From Cohnella sp. CFH 77786 (GTDB lineage: Bacteria; Bacillota; Bacilli; Paenibacillales; Paenibacillaceae): DNA of 64,000 nt. The notes beneath the pieces were generated by a model, which searched no databases, was not told the DNA's origin, and was given only the letters and a program-made list of their open reading frames with translations. This document shows, in pieces, positions 43,818 through 53,811 of the stretch (positions are counted from its first letter, which is position 1; each line of letters starts with the position of its first letter). The DNA lies in NCBI RefSeq assembly GCF_019400745.1, contig NZ_WJIB01000006.1, positions 186,001 through 250,000 on the forward strand, in the 5' to 3' direction. Both the position numbers and the translations under genes were made by a program.

Positions 43818-44297
43818 TTGTTGAAGCTATTCGAGTATAACTGGCAAGTTCGCGAAGATTGGTTGGACTGGTGCGGCTCGGTATCCGAGGAAGAGCTGCT
43901 GAAGAAACGCACGGGCGGACCCGGCAGCATTCTCTATACGTTGTTCCACATCGTAGAGTGCGAGTACAGCTGGATCACTTTACTGCAGGGCAAGCCGGAT
44001 TCCGGCGAACCTCCGTTTGAGAAATATGCCGGCCTGGATAAGGTAAAAGATTATTCGGCACGCTGCCATGAGGAAATCGCTCCGTTCCTTTATGCTTGGA
44101 ATGGCGACTTGGAAAATCGGATCTTGACCAACCGAAACTCGAAAGGGGAATGGGAAAGCTTCAAGTACGGGGAAGTGATGCGGCATGTTCTCGCCCATGA
44201 GATCCACCATATGGGGCAATTGTCGGTGTGGTCGCGGGAAATCGGCAAACCGCCGATTACCGCAAACTTGATTCGCAGAGGATTGTTTGACGATTAA
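43818..44297 (+). CDS. DinB-family metal-binding protein
   Basis: A 159-residue four-helix-bundle protein of the DinB/YfiT type. The three histidines expected to bind a metal are in LFHIVECEYSW and in AHEIHHMGQLS. Members include thiol S-transferases (bacillithiol in Bacillus) and many uncharacterised proteins; the substrate is unknown here. The TTG start at 43818 follows GGGAGG. A hairpin follows the stop. Confidence 0.85.
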   Translation: MLKLFEYNWQVREDWLDWCGSVSEEELLKKRTGGPGSILYTLFHIVECEYSWITLLQGKPDSGEPPFEKYAGLDKVKDYSARCHEEIAPFLYAWNGDLENRILTNRNSKGEWESFKYGEVMRHVLAHEIHHMGQLSVWSREIGKPPITANLIRRGLFDD

Positions 44298-44308
44298 CGG
44301 ATGGACAA

Positions 44309-44349
44309 AAAACGCCTGCCCTCGAATGATAATCGAAGGCCAGGCGTTT
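44309..44349. terminator. Bidirectional terminator between the DinB gene and spo0A
   Basis: AAACGCCTG pairs with CAGGCGTTT and CCT-TCGA with TCGA-AGG around ATGATAA. A-rich and T-rich flanks on both sides suit the two converging genes. Confidence 0.88.
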
Positions 44350-44364
44350 GATTTTGAGTACGCT

Positions 44365-45180
44365 TCAGCTCACTTTATGCTCGATGCGCAGCTTGTCGGC
44401 GACCATCGCGATGAACTCGGAGTTCGTCGGCTTAGATTTCGCGATATTGATCGTGTAGCCGAACAGGTGGCTGATGCTGTCGATGTTGCCGCGCGTCCAT
44501 GCCACTTCGATGGCGTGGCGGATGGCGCGTTCGACTCGAGAAGGCGTCGTCTTGAACTTCTCCGCGATGGCCGGGTACAAAGTCTTCGTGATGGCGCCGA
44601 GGATCTCGATGTTGTTGTAGACCATCGTGATCGCCTCGCGAAGATATTGGTAGCCCTTGATGTGCGCGGGAACGCCGATTTCGTGGATGATGCTGGTGAT
44701 GTTCGCGTCCAGGTTCTTGGGTTTGCCGCTGATCGGAACGATATTCGAACGGATGACGCCGGCCGTCGAGGAGCCGGAGCTTACGGATGCGGGCGCCGAA
44801 GCTCCCGCCAGCTGCCGGATCCGGTTCGCCAGCACGTCCATGTCGAACGGCTTCAGTATGTAGTAGGAGGCTCCGAGCTGAACGGCGCGCTGCGTGATGT
44901 TCTCTTGGCCGAAAGCCGTCAGCATGATGATCTTGGGCATCGGCGTCAAATTCATGTCCCGCAGTTTCTCCAACACCCCGAGACCGTCGAGGTGGGGCAT
45001 GATAATATCGAGGATCATGACGTCCGGCACGCGCCGGGATTCCTCCAGCTGACGAATGACCTCTTCTCCGTTATACGCCACTCCGATGACCGTCATATCA
45101 TCCTGTTCTTGAATGTACTCGGACAATAAATTCGTGAATTCCCGGTTGTCGTCCGCAAGAAAAACTTCGATCCGCTGCAA
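44365..45180 (-). CDS. spo0A: Sporulation master regulator Spo0A
   Basis: Response regulator that commits the cell to sporulation. The receiver domain has Asp10-Asp11, the phospho-acceptor Asp58 in MILDIIMP and the lysine in YILKPFD. The C-terminal effector domain is highly conserved: [40 protein letters not shown] and FIAMVADKL. The TTG at 45180 is chosen because GGGAGG lies eight bases upstream; the TTG at 45186 would be too close. It follows spoIVB as in all Bacillales. Two Spo0A-box cores lie in the promoter region. Confidence 0.97.
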   Translation of the reverse strand: MQRIEVFLADDNREFTNLLSEYIQEQDDMTVIGVAYNGEEVIRQLEESRRVPDVMILDIIMPHLDGLGVLEKLRDMNLTPMPKIIMLTAFGQENITQRAVQLGASYYILKPFDMDVLANRIRQLAGASAPASVSSGSSTAGVIRSNIVPISGKPKNLDANITSIIHEIGVPAHIKGYQYLREAITMVYNNIEILGAITKTLYPAIAEKFKTTPSRVERAIRHAIEVAWTRGNIDSISHLFGYTINIAKSKPTNSEFIAMVADKLRIEHKVS

Positions 45181-45249
45181 GGTCAAGTCCTCCCTTTCTC
45201 TGTGGGAAATGTAGTCGAGGAAACGATCATCGTTTCTCTGTTATTCGTT

Positions 45250-45367
45250 TTCGACAATCCCTCTGCAATTCCTTCCGGATTAGAAAATTTTTCTTTATTT
45301 TTGAATGGATATCGAATATAATAAATAATTTGTGCCATTTCCTGATGTTTTTCGCACATTTTCGACA
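45250..45367 (-). promoter_or_regulatory. spo0A promoter region with two Spo0A-box cores
   Basis: TGTCGAA (minus strand) occurs at 45256-45250 and 45367-45361, both followed by AA. Bacillus spo0A is autoregulated through such boxes and by a SigH promoter. An AGGAATT near 45273 could be a SigH -35, but no GAAT lies at the correct distance, so I do not assign the promoter itself. Confidence 0.6.
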
Positions 45368-45412
45368 AATGTTCGGATTTTCACGTTTCCACAATGAGCA
45401 AAATCTAAGGCG

Positions 45413-46738
45413 TCAAACCGCCTTAGACATCGTTTGCTCGGGGGTTAGCATGATGCCCGCATCCTGCAGCATCCATTCGATATAACATCCGTATCCGGAA
45501 GTCGGATCGTTCACGAAGACGTGGGTGACGGCGCCGACCAGCTTGCCCTTCTGCAGGATCGGACTGCCCGACATGCCTTGCACGATCCCTCCGGTCCTTT
45601 CGAGCAGCTTCGGATCCGTGATTTTGATGACCATGCCTTTGGTCGCCGGCGAGGACTGCTTGGAAACATGAACGATGCGGATCGCGAACTTCTCGACCTT
45701 CTGGCCGCCGACGACCGTCCAGATTTCGGCAGGGCCTTCCTCCACCTCTTCGGCGAATGCGACGGGCACCGCTTCGGAACGATAAGAATGGCTGGGCATG
45801 CCGCTCATCCTTCCGAAAATCCCGAACGGGGTGTTGCGCTCCACGTTGCCGATCGTACGGCCGCCGATGAACTGCGCGCGTTTCTCGCCCGGTTCGCCGT
45901 TCTGGCTTTTCGAAATCGAGGTCACGTTGGAATGCAGGATCTCGCCGCTGCCGACGACGATCGGCGTTTGGGTATCCATATCGGTAATCACGTGTCCGAG
46001 GGCGCCATAGACGCCATGATCCGGCGCGTAGAAAGTCAGCGTTCCGACCCCGGCCGCGGAGTCCCGAATGTAGAGCCCGAGCCTCCATGCTTTGTCCTCT
46101 TGGTCATAGGCCGGTTTCAACTGCGTGCGGAACCGTTCCTTCCCCCGCTGAACGAGCAATTGAAGGGGACGGCCGCTTCTTCCCGAAGCTTCGGCGATCG
46201 CTGCGACTTTGGAGACGTCGTTCAAAGGCTGGCCGTCGATTTCGACGATCAAATCCCCGAGCTTCAGCCTGGCGTTTTCTCCGGGCGAAGTTTTCGTATC
46301 GGTGCCCGTTTTGACTAGATGATGTCCAACAATCATAATGCCGGCCGCTTTGACCTTAACGCCGATGGTCTGGCCGCCTGGAATGACCTTGAGGTCGGGA
46401 ACGACCTGGAGCTTGACGGTTTTGAACGGGATTTTGCCGAACAGCCGGAGCTTCAGCTCCGTCGTGCCGCTCCGCTTCGGATGAATGGACAGAGGCCTGC
46501 TCAAATCGATCGGGAATAAAGCGTCCGTGCGTCCGTTGATGCCTGCCACTTGGGGATTCACGCTGCCTTGAGCATGCACCGGCATCGCGTAATTCAACTG
46601 CTTGACTTGACCTTGGAACATGCGCAGCGTTTCCGGAAACGACGCATAATGGCGGATCGGCGAAGAGCAGACGGCCAATCCCAGAAGGATGACGAGACAA
46701 AGTCCGAACAGGCGGCGTCTGGGGGGATGGGGATACAA
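45413..46738 (-). CDS. spoIVB: Stage IV sporulation protein B (SpoIVB signalling protease)
   Basis: PDZ-containing serine protease, secreted from the forespore into the intermembrane space to trigger pro-SigK processing. The 441-residue product has an N-terminal signal anchor, a PDZ domain (VIPGGQTIGVKVKAAG ... ENARLKLGDLIVEIDGQPL) and the S55 peptidase domain. The catalytic histidine is in YGALGHVITDMD and the serine in IVQGMSGSPILQ. The TTG at 46738 is preferred because AAGGGAG precedes it; the frame is open to 46852. It lies between recN and spo0A, the universal order. Confidence 0.95.
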   Translation of the reverse strand: MYPHPPRRRLFGLCLVILLGLAVCSSPIRHYASFPETLRMFQGQVKQLNYAMPVHAQGSVNPQVAGINGRTDALFPIDLSRPLSIHPKRSGTTELKLRLFGKIPFKTVKLQVVPDLKVIPGGQTIGVKVKAAGIMIVGHHLVKTGTDTKTSPGENARLKLGDLIVEIDGQPLNDVSKVAAIAEASGRSGRPLQLLVQRGKERFRTQLKPAYDQEDKAWRLGLYIRDSAAGVGTLTFYAPDHGVYGALGHVITDMDTQTPIVVGSGEILHSNVTSISKSQNGEPGEKRAQFIGGRTIGNVERNTPFGIFGRMSGMPSHSYRSEAVPVAFAEEVEEGPAEIWTVVGGQKVEKFAIRIVHVSKQSSPATKGMVIKITDPKLLERTGGIVQGMSGSPILQKGKLVGAVTHVFVNDPTSGYGCYIEWMLQDAGIMLTPEQTMSKAV

Positions 46739-46864
46739 GTTCTCACGCTCCCTTACAGTCTTGATCGGCCGATGCGACTGGCCGATGGCGTACCTATAAG
46801 GTAACCGTGCCCCCCCGCTTTTATGTTCCCGAAAAGCTTCCTCGGAGCTCAATTTTTCGCGTCA

Positions 46865-48550
46865 TTACGCGTTTTTTTGCCTCTCCGCCAGCGACAGCAT
46901 TTCCTGTGCGTGATGACGTGTTTTTTCCGTTACTTCCACGCCTCCGAGCAGACGGGCGAGCTCTTCGACCCGCTCTGTTCCGGTCAGCTCCTTCACCGAC
47001 GTAACCGTTCTCCCGTTTGCGCTTACCTCTTTGCGGATTTCGTACTGATGATCCGCCATGCACGCGACCTGAGGCAAGTGGGTGATCGAGAACACCTGGC
47101 AGCTGCGGGAGAGCTTGGAAAGCTTGTCCGCGACCGCTTGCGCGGCGCGACCGCTCACTCCGGTATCGACTTCGTCGAATACAAGGACGGGAATGCGGTC
47201 TATGCTCGCGAAAATCGCCTTCAGCGCGAGCATGACGCGGGACATCTCGCCTCCGGAGGCGATTTTGGCGAGCGGCTTCGGCGGTTCGCCGGGGTTGGTG
47301 GACAGGAGGAACTCCGCGGAATCCATCCCGGTTGCCGTCAGGGGTCCTTGTTCCAGCTTCACCTCGAATACGGAACGGCTCATCTGCAGATCTTCCAGCT
47401 CCCGGACGATCGCCCGAGCCAGAACTTCGCCCGCGTCCCGGCGGATGGCGCTCAGCTTCTCCGCCTTGGCCGTCAATTCCTGCAGCAGTCTCCGTTCTTC
47501 CGCTTCCAGCTCGCGCAGCCGTTCGTCCCGGTTTTCCATACGCTCCGCTTCGGCCCGGATTCTCTGCTGGTACGAGATGATCTCCTCTACCGTTTCGCCA
47601 TACTTCCGCTTCAATCCGAACAGCAAATCCAGTCTCTGCTCGATTTGAGCCAGCCTCTCGGGATTAAACTCAATCTGGTCCCGATAGTCCCGAAGCTGAT
47701 AAACCGCGTCTTCCGCGGCATAATAAGCGGACTGGAGCTGTTCCACGAGCGGTTCGAGCTTGGTCGGATCGACCTTCACGATATCCTGCAGCCTGGATAA
47801 CGCTTTGGACAATGCGGAAAGCCCCTTGGATCCGTATAATAAATCGTAAGCTTCGGAAACCGCGTCGGCGAGCTTCTCCGCGTGCGTCAGCTTCCGCCGC
47901 TCGTCCGCGAGAGACTCGTCTTCGCCCGGTTTGAGCCTGGCGTTGTCGATCTCCTCGATCTGGAACCGGTACAGGTCCAGCATTTGCATGCCTTGCCGGT
48001 TTCTCTCGTCGAGCTCCTTGCGCTCCTTCAACACTTCCTGGTATTGCCGGAACGACTCCCGGTACTCGGTCTTCTCCTTGGCGATCGATTCCCCCGCGTA
48101 TTGGTCCAGCCATTCCAGGTGGCGGTCCGTCCGGAGCAGCGATTGGTGCTCGTGTTGGCCGTGCAGATTCACGAGGTGCTCGCCCACTTCCCGCAGCATC
48201 GACAGCGTCACGTTCTGGCCGTTGATTCGCGCGGACGATTTGCCTTGCGCATGCAGTTCCCTGCGGACGATCAAGGCTTCTTCCCGGTCGGCCTCGATTC
48301 CGATCCGGTCCAAAGTCTCCCATACCGGATGCCCGGCGGGAAGGTCGAACAGCGCTTCCAAGTCCGCCCGGTCGCTGCCGTGCCGGATCATCTCCGCGGA
48401 ACCGCGCCCCCCCGCCGCCAAGGCCAGGGCGTCGATCACGATCGATTTGCCCGCGCCGGTTTCGCCGGTCAGCACGTGAAAGCCTTCATGGAACGTAACG
48501 GAAACGTTCTCGATCACCGCCAGATTGCGTATGTTCAGTTCCCGCAGCAT
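46865..48550 (-). CDS. recN: DNA repair protein RecN
   Basis: SMC-like ATPase recruited to double-strand breaks. The 561-residue protein has Walker A (GETGAGKS) near residue 30, long coiled-coil segments between about 150 and 370, the ABC signature SGGEMSRVMLALK and Walker B VLVFDEVDTGVSG, followed by ITHLPQVACMAD. The start at 48550 is after GGAGGGG. No LexA-type box was seen upstream. It follows argR as in Bacillus. Confidence 0.95.
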   Translation of the reverse strand: MLRELNIRNLAVIENVSVTFHEGFHVLTGETGAGKSIVIDALALAAGGRGSAEMIRHGSDRADLEALFDLPAGHPVWETLDRIGIEADREEALIVRRELHAQGKSSARINGQNVTLSMLREVGEHLVNLHGQHEHQSLLRTDRHLEWLDQYAGESIAKEKTEYRESFRQYQEVLKERKELDERNRQGMQMLDLYRFQIEEIDNARLKPGEDESLADERRKLTHAEKLADAVSEAYDLLYGSKGLSALSKALSRLQDIVKVDPTKLEPLVEQLQSAYYAAEDAVYQLRDYRDQIEFNPERLAQIEQRLDLLFGLKRKYGETVEEIISYQQRIRAEAERMENRDERLRELEAEERRLLQELTAKAEKLSAIRRDAGEVLARAIVRELEDLQMSRSVFEVKLEQGPLTATGMDSAEFLLSTNPGEPPKPLAKIASGGEMSRVMLALKAIFASIDRIPVLVFDEVDTGVSGRAAQAVADKLSKLSRSCQVFSITHLPQVACMADHQYEIRKEVSANGRTVTSVKELTGTERVEELARLLGGVEVTEKTRHHAQEMLSLAERQKNA

Positions 48551-48617
48551 ACTATCCCCTCCACTTCCCTGCATGAACAGCATCGGTCAAATAACGCGAT
48601 CCCGCCGATATCCTTCT

Positions 48618-49067
48618 TTAGCGAAGCATCTCATGGATTTTGCCGACGACGATCGCGGCCTGATCTTTCGTACGGCAAATCAGCAGCGTCGTATCGTCGC
48701 CGCTGATGGAGCCGATGATTTCCGGCCAATCCATGCCGTCCACAAGCGAGCCGATCGTGTTGGCCGTTCCGGGCAAGCATTTCACGACGACCAAGTTTTC
48801 CGCCGATTCCGTCGCCACAAAATGGTCAAGCAGCGCCCGTTTCAGCTTGTGGGCCGGATTGTAGCGTTGATCCTGCGGCATCGAATATTTGTACCGCCCG
48901 TCCTCGAGCGGCACTTTAATCAGCTGAAGCTCTTTGATATCGCGCGATACGGTGGCTTGCGTGACCTGCATGCCCGCTTCGCCCAGCGCTTCGACGAGCT
49001 CCTCCTGGGTCTCGATTTCCCGCGACCCGATCAACTCCCGAATTTTGCGTTGCCGTTGTCCTTTCAT
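48618..49067 (-). CDS. argR: Arginine repressor ArgR/AhrC
   Basis: A 149-residue hexameric regulator. The winged-helix N-domain includes TQEELVEALGEAGMQVTQATVSRDIKEL and the C-domain has the arginine-binding GTANTIGSLVDGMDWPEIIGSISGDDTTLL. It represses arginine synthesis and activates catabolism when arginine is bound. The start overlaps the stop of the upstream membrane-protein gene by ATGA. Confidence 0.95.
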   Translation of the reverse strand: MKGQRQRKIRELIGSREIETQEELVEALGEAGMQVTQATVSRDIKELQLIKVPLEDGRYKYSMPQDQRYNPAHKLKRALLDHFVATESAENLVVVKCLPGTANTIGSLVDGMDWPEIIGSISGDDTTLLICRTKDQAAIVVGKIHEMLR

Positions 49068-49531
49068 TCTTCGTCATCCTCCACTTGGAATCGAACCGTC
49101 CGCACCAGCTTGTCTTTGGGATCGGCCACGATAATGCCTTCGCAATCCGGAAACAGGAGAGCGTACGCGAGCAGGCGCTCGCGAAGGCCGCTGGCCGTCC
49201 AATCCATCGGCTGCCTCGCCCTTTCCAGCTTGACCAGATAATATTTGTCTTCCTTGCACACCAGATAATCGAAATACAGTCTCGTCGTTTGCACAGGCCC
49301 GTCATCGACGGCGACGCCGAGCGGAATCCGGTGCTTCCCCGACAATACCTCGAAGCCGTTCTCCTGCAGTAATGCCACCGCCTCGTCCGGCACCACCCCG
49401 CCATGCTGGGCCAAGCGGCGCAGCCGTTTGCCTGGCGGTTCATGGAGCCAGCGATCGAAACGGCGGAGCAGCCACCAGACGCTGAAGCCAGCCGCGAGCA
49501 GCAGGAGCAGCCAATCTCCGAACCTTCCCAA
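49064..49531 (-). CDS. Unknown membrane-anchored protein with a nuclease-fold-like domain
   Basis: A 155-residue protein with one N-terminal transmembrane helix (WLLLLLAAGFSVWWLL) and a soluble domain. The domain pattern (VALLQENGFEVLSG, then YFDYLVCKEDKYYLVKLERARQ, then GIIVADPKDK) looks like a PD-(D/E)XK nuclease core, but the ExK position reads KLE, so catalytic activity is doubtful. It is coupled to argR by ATGA. The TTG at 49531 follows GGAGAGG; the frame is open further upstream. The fold is inferred only from the pattern. Confidence 0.6.
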   Translation of the reverse strand: MGRFGDWLLLLLAAGFSVWWLLRRFDRWLHEPPGKRLRRLAQHGGVVPDEAVALLQENGFEVLSGKHRIPLGVAVDDGPVQTTRLYFDYLVCKEDKYYLVKLERARQPMDWTASGLRERLLAYALLFPDCEGIIVADPKDKLVRTVRFQVEDDEE

Positions 49532-49645
49532 CGGATCCACCTCTCCACGGGACCTTTTTTCTCCATGGAGATTGTTCGTGCAGTTACGGCCCGTCACATG
49601 ATCATTCGCCCCGATGCAGCCAATTTCCTTTTTCCGGAACGCAAC

Positions 49646-49700
49646 AAAAAAACGGAACCGCCGACGACGAACCGACTTCCGGCCGTTCTTCGGCAGTTCC
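49646..49700 (-). terminator. Terminator after tlyA
   Basis: On the minus strand GGAACTGCCG (49700-49691) pairs with CGGCGGTTCC (49663-49654), followed by GTTTTTTT. It ends the dxs-tlyA transcript before the argR group. Confidence 0.88.
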
Positions 49701-49721
49701 GGTTCTATCCGGAAAATGAAA

Positions 49722-50567
49722 TCATGCGTTTCGGAAGGTTCCGTGGGCTTGCTCCACGACCGTTTCGATCATCGCGGCAAGGGGACCGGCAAGCCAAGAT
49801 TCGCCTCGCGGCAGGCCCGTCTTCTTCCAATACGCGAGAAATTCGATATTCCCCTCACCGCCGGTAATCGGAGAATAGGTGAGATCCTGCAGCGAAAATC
49901 CGATCCCGTCCGCGAACGCCAGCACTTCCCGAAGCACGGAAACATGGACCTTCGGATCCCGTACGACGCCCGATTTGCCCACTTGCTCGCGTCCGGCTTC
50001 GAATTGGGGTTTGATCAGGGCGACCGTTCCGCCGTTTACCGCGAGCATGGCGGCCAGCGGCGGTAAAATCAGCTTCAATGAAATGAACGAGACATCGATG
50101 GAGGCGAACCCGGGAACGGGACCCTCGAGCTGTTCGGGCGTCATGTGGCGGAAATTGGTCCGTTCCATGACGCGAACGCGATCGTTCTGCCGCAGCGACC
50201 AATCGAGCTGATTGTAGCCGACGTCGATCGCGTATACCATCGATGCGCCATGCTGCAGCGCGCAGTCGGTGAACCCTCCGGTGGAAGCGCCGATGTCCAG
50301 CATCACCGCGCCCTTCAGGTCGATGGCGAAGGCGCGGAGCGCTTTCTCCAGCTTCAGGCCGCCTCGGCTTACATAAGGATGCGGAGCGCCCTTCACCGTA
50401 AGCTCGGCATCCCTCGGCACTTTCGTCCCGGCTTTGTCCACCCTTTCCGAGCCTAGCCAGACCAGTCCCGCCATGATCGCGGCCTTCGCTTTTTCCCGGC
50501 TTTCGAAGTAACCCTGCTCCACTAGCAGCACGTCGAGCCGCTCTTTGGCCGTCGATTTATCCGTCAT
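49722..50567 (-). CDS. tlyA: TlyA-family rRNA 2'-O-methyltransferase
   Basis: A 281-residue protein with an N-terminal S4 RNA-binding domain ([25 protein letters not shown]) and a FtsJ-like methyltransferase domain ([20 protein letters not shown] for SAM binding, then [12 protein letters not shown]). Mycobacterial TlyA methylates 16S and 23S rRNA and confers capreomycin sensitivity; Bacillus YqxC is the homologue. The start at 50567 overlaps the dxs stop by ATGA. Confidence 0.93.
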   Translation of the reverse strand: MTDKSTAKERLDVLLVEQGYFESREKAKAAIMAGLVWLGSERVDKAGTKVPRDAELTVKGAPHPYVSRGGLKLEKALRAFAIDLKGAVMLDIGASTGGFTDCALQHGASMVYAIDVGYNQLDWSLRQNDRVRVMERTNFRHMTPEQLEGPVPGFASIDVSFISLKLILPPLAAMLAVNGGTVALIKPQFEAGREQVGKSGVVRDPKVHVSVLREVLAFADGIGFSLQDLTYSPITGGEGNIEFLAYWKKTGLPRGESWLAGPLAAMIETVVEQAHGTFRNA

Positions 50568-52459
50568 GTGGCCCGCTGTCTCGGACGGACGGCAGCCGCG
50601 CGGAGGCGGTTCGCGACATTCTCGGCCGTAAGGCCGCATTCCTGGCGCTGCTCCTTGATCGAGGCGTGCTCGACGAATACGTCCGGAACGCCCGCAAGCT
50701 GAACGGCCGCGTTGCGGAAATCTTCCCTCGCGTAAAATTCCAGAACCGCTCCGCCCAGTCCCCCCTGCTCGGAACCTTCCTCCAGCACGAGCATCGGCAG
50801 CCCTTCGTTCGCCAGGCGGGCGAGCGTCGCTTCGTCCAGCGGCTTCACGAATCGGGCGTTCACCACCCGCACGTTCAGTCCGTCTCGCTTCAGCAATTCG
50901 GAGGCTTCCTCCGCGACTTTCACCATCGGGCCGATCGCCAGAATGGCCGCAGAATCGCCCTCGCGCAACGTTTCCCAGGATCCGATGGGAATGAGCGACG
51001 GTTCCGGATCATACGCGACGCCTTGTCCCTGTTCGCGCGGGTACCGGACGGCGATGGGACCGTCATCGTAACGGACGGCCGTGTACAGCATGTTCCGCAG
51101 CTCGTTTTCGTCCTTCGGCATCATCAGCACCAGGTTCGGAATGTGACGCAGGAACGCGATATCGTAGACGCCATGGTGCGTCTCCCCGTCGGAGCCGACG
51201 AAACCGGCCCGGTCGATCGCGAACACGACGTTCAGGTTCTGCCTGCAAATATCGTGAACGACTTGGTCGTATGCGCGCTGCAGGAACGTGGAATAAACGG
51301 CGAACACGGGCTTCATGCCTTCCATGGCGAGCGCGGCCGACATTGTCGCGGCATGCTGCTCGGCGATGCCCACGTCGAACATGCGGCCGGGAAACTTGGC
51401 GGCGAAGCCGAGCAAGCCCGACCCTCCGGGCATCGCCGGGGTGACCGCCACGATCCGGTCGTCTTGCCGGGCGAGTTCGATCAGCGTGTTGCCGAACACT
51501 TCCGTGTACATCGGCGGGCCGACCGGTTTGATCACCTGGCCGGATTCGATTTTGTAAGAACCCGTAATGCCGTGCCACTTGTGGGAATCCTGCTCGGCAT
51601 GGGTATAGCCTTTGCCTTTGGTCGTCAGCACGTGGATGAGAACCGGCCCCTGCACGTTGTCGGCCTGGCGGAACGCTTCCAGCAGCTTATGGATGTCATG
51701 GCCGTCGACCGGTCCGAAATATTTCAGGCCGAATTCCTCGAACAGCATGCCGTCCGGAGTCATCATGTATTTGAGGCTGTCCTTGACGCGCTCCGCGGTT
51801 TTGGCAAGCTTGCCTCCGATCGCGGGCACCTTGCGAAGCAGCCAATCCAACTCGTCCTTGGCTTTGCGGTAAGTCTTGTCCGAACGGACCTTGCCCAGAT
51901 AATTGTGGATCGCCCCGACGTTCGGCGCGATCGACATTTCGTTGTCGTTCAGAACGACCGTCAAGTTGCGTTTCTCATGTCCGATGTGATTGAGCGCTTC
52001 CAGCGCCATGCCGCCGGTTAGGGCACCGTCGCCGATGACGGCGATGACCTTGTTCGTGCCGCCGCGGAAATCGCGGGCGATCGCCATGCCGATCGCGGCC
52101 GACAGGGAAGTGCTGCTGTGACCCGCTTCCCAGACGTCATGCTCGCTCTCGCTGCGCTTGACGAAGCCGCACAACCCGTCCTTCTGGCGCAGCGAATCGA
52201 ACCGGTCCTTGCGGCCGGTTAATATCTTATGAACGTAAGCTTGGTGCCCTACGTCGAAAATAAATTTATCTTCGGGGCTGTTATACAGATAATGGAGCGC
52301 CAGCGTCAACTCCACCACGCCCAGATTCGGTGCGAGATGGCCGCCCGTTACGGACAGCTTCTCGATCAGGAATTGCCGAATTTCCTCCGCCAGCAGCGGA
52401 AGATCGGGCAATGACAGTTTCTTCAATTCAGCTGGGCTGTCGATCCGATCCAGCAGCAA
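50564..52459 (-). CDS. dxs: 1-deoxy-D-xylulose-5-phosphate synthase
   Basis: First enzyme of the MEP isoprenoid pathway, condensing pyruvate and glyceraldehyde-3-phosphate. The 631-residue protein carries the thiamin-diphosphate motif ([17 protein letters not shown] ... LNDNEMSI), the catalytic histidines in [13 protein letters not shown] and AGHSSTS, and the PEGLHIGIA-like [12 protein letters not shown] segment. The TTG start follows GGGGAA. It supplies precursors for the downstream-acting IspA encoded next to it. Confidence 0.95.
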   Translation of the reverse strand: MLLDRIDSPAELKKLSLPDLPLLAEEIRQFLIEKLSVTGGHLAPNLGVVELTLALHYLYNSPEDKFIFDVGHQAYVHKILTGRKDRFDSLRQKDGLCGFVKRSESEHDVWEAGHSSTSLSAAIGMAIARDFRGGTNKVIAVIGDGALTGGMALEALNHIGHEKRNLTVVLNDNEMSIAPNVGAIHNYLGKVRSDKTYRKAKDELDWLLRKVPAIGGKLAKTAERVKDSLKYMMTPDGMLFEEFGLKYFGPVDGHDIHKLLEAFRQADNVQGPVLIHVLTTKGKGYTHAEQDSHKWHGITGSYKIESGQVIKPVGPPMYTEVFGNTLIELARQDDRIVAVTPAMPGGSGLLGFAAKFPGRMFDVGIAEQHAATMSAALAMEGMKPVFAVYSTFLQRAYDQVVHDICRQNLNVVFAIDRAGFVGSDGETHHGVYDIAFLRHIPNLVLMMPKDENELRNMLYTAVRYDDGPIAVRYPREQGQGVAYDPEPSLIPIGSWETLREGDSAAILAIGPMVKVAEEASELLKRDGLNVRVVNARFVKPLDEATLARLANEGLPMLVLEEGSEQGGLGGAVLEFYAREDFRNAAVQLAGVPDVFVEHASIKEQRQECGLTAENVANRLRAAAVRPRQRAT

Positions 52460-52504
52460 TGATGTTCCCCGCTTTCTCCCAGACGGGATTTCCGTGATTC
52501 CGTT

Positions 52505-52534
52505 ATTATACCATAATTCGCAAATCCATGCCCA
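52505..52534 (-). promoter_or_regulatory. Promoter of dxs-tlyA
   Basis: TGGGCA (52534-52529) and TATAAT (52510-52505) on the minus strand, 18-base spacer, about 45 bases before the dxs start. Confidence 0.65.
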
Positions 52535-52544
52535 ATGACGACAA

Positions 52545-52582
52545 ACGGCGCCAAACTCCCGCTTCGGAGAATTTCGCGCCGT
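52545..52582 (-). terminator. Hairpin after ispA
   Basis: ACGGCGC and GCGCCGT form a seven-base stem (with flanking AGA/TTT pairing), with TTTGTCGTC after it on the minus strand. It lies 14 bases after the ispA stop and just ahead of the dxs promoter. Confidence 0.65.
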
Positions 52583-52596
52583 CTGTTGCCCGGACT

Positions 52597-53508
52597 TTAA
52601 TGGTCTCTGGACATGATGTAATCCGCAATGGCGAGCAGCCGCCCGGGATCGGCCAATCCGGCGCCGGCCACCGCTTCTTTGGCTTCCGCCGTCAGCTTGA
52701 CCACCCGTTTGCGGCTTTCTTCCAGGCCGATCAAATAAGGATAGGTGACCTTCGCTTGTTTTTCGTCGCTTTTGACCGGTTTTCCAAGCTTGGTTTCGTC
52801 TCCGGTCAAATCGAGGATGTCGTCCTGGATTTGAAATGCAAGCCCGACGTTCCGGCCGAACAGCCCGAGCGCATCCAGCTGTTTGTCGTCCGCTTCCGCC
52901 GCATGGCCGCCAGCCCTCAAGGAAAAGGAGATCAAATCCGCGGTTTTGTGCAAATGGATGGATTCGAGCTGCGCAAGCGTCGTGATGCCTTGCTCCCCCA
53001 ACATGTCCGCGGCCTGTCCGCCGACCATGCCGGGCAAACCGGCATACCGGGCGAGCTCCGCGACGACCGCGAGCGTCCTTGCCGGAGGCACGCCGGATGC
53101 CGATGCGCCGGATGCCGCGTAAAACGCATGCGTCAGCAGGCCGTCGCCCGCCAGAATCGCCATCGCTTCTCCGTAAACTTTGTGGTTCGTGGGCCGTCCG
53201 CGGCGGAAATCGTCGTCGTCCATCGCGGGCAAGTCATCGTGGATCAACGAGTACGTATGGACCATTTCGACCGCGACGGCGAACGGAAGCGCGCGATGGA
53301 CCGCTTGCGCGTCTGCCGTCACGCTTTCCGCCGCGGCGAGCACGAACACCGGACGGAGACGTTTGCCCCCGGCATGCAGCGAATATTCTGCGGCTTCCCT
53401 GAGCTTCGCGGGAATGTTCCACGCCGCCGGAATCGCCTGCCTAAGGGCATCCTCGATCAGGGACCTTCTGTCTGTCAAATAAGATTTGAGCTGTTCCGAA
53501 GTTGTCAC
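52597..53508 (-). CDS. ispA: Polyprenyl (farnesyl/geranyl) diphosphate synthase
   Basis: A 303-residue all-helical prenyltransferase making farnesyl diphosphate. First aspartate-rich motif in [20 protein letters not shown], second as [14 protein letters not shown], and GGKRLRP for diphosphate binding. The two residues inserted in the first motif (DDLPAMD) are typical of bacterial farnesyl synthases. It follows xseB by 12 bases. Confidence 0.94.
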   Translation of the reverse strand: MTTSEQLKSYLTDRRSLIEDALRQAIPAAWNIPAKLREAAEYSLHAGGKRLRPVFVLAAAESVTADAQAVHRALPFAVAVEMVHTYSLIHDDLPAMDDDDFRRGRPTNHKVYGEAMAILAGDGLLTHAFYAASGASASGVPPARTLAVVAELARYAGLPGMVGGQAADMLGEQGITTLAQLESIHLHKTADLISFSLRAGGHAAEADDKQLDALGLFGRNVGLAFQIQDDILDLTGDETKLGKPVKSDEKQAKVTYPYLIGLEESRKRVVKLTAEAKEAVAGAGLADPGRLLAIADYIMSRDH

Positions 53509-53520
53509 GCTTACTCCCCT

Positions 53521-53811
53521 TCAGTCGCCGTTTCCTTCTTCCCTGGAAGGGGCGAACGGCTTGCGCCCCAGTCCTCCGGATTCGCCTTCCACGAGCATTT
53601 CGATGCGCCGTTCCACCTGCTCCAGCTTCTGACCGCACAGGCGGGACAGCGACATGCCTTCCTGGAACAGCTCGATGGCGGTTTCGAGCGGAACGTCCCC
53701 GCTCTCCAGCTTCGCGACGATCGCTTCCAGCCGTTCCATCGCTTGCTCGAACGTCGTTCCGTTCGGCGTACCCCCGGCCGCGGACGGCTTCACCCCATGC
53801 TCTTCAGCCAT
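53521..53811 (-). CDS. xseB: Exodeoxyribonuclease VII small subunit
   Basis: A 96-residue subunit whose helical-hairpin core reads [29 protein letters not shown], with a variable C-terminal tail. Several copies bind each XseA in the nuclease that degrades single-stranded DNA. The ATG at 53811 follows GGGGAGGAAG and overlaps the xseA 3' end by eight bases. Confidence 0.93.
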   Translation of the reverse strand: MAEEHGVKPSAAGGTPNGTTFEQAMERLEAIVAKLESGDVPLETAIELFQEGMSLSRLCGQKLEQVERRIEMLVEGESGGLGRKPFAPSREEGNGD

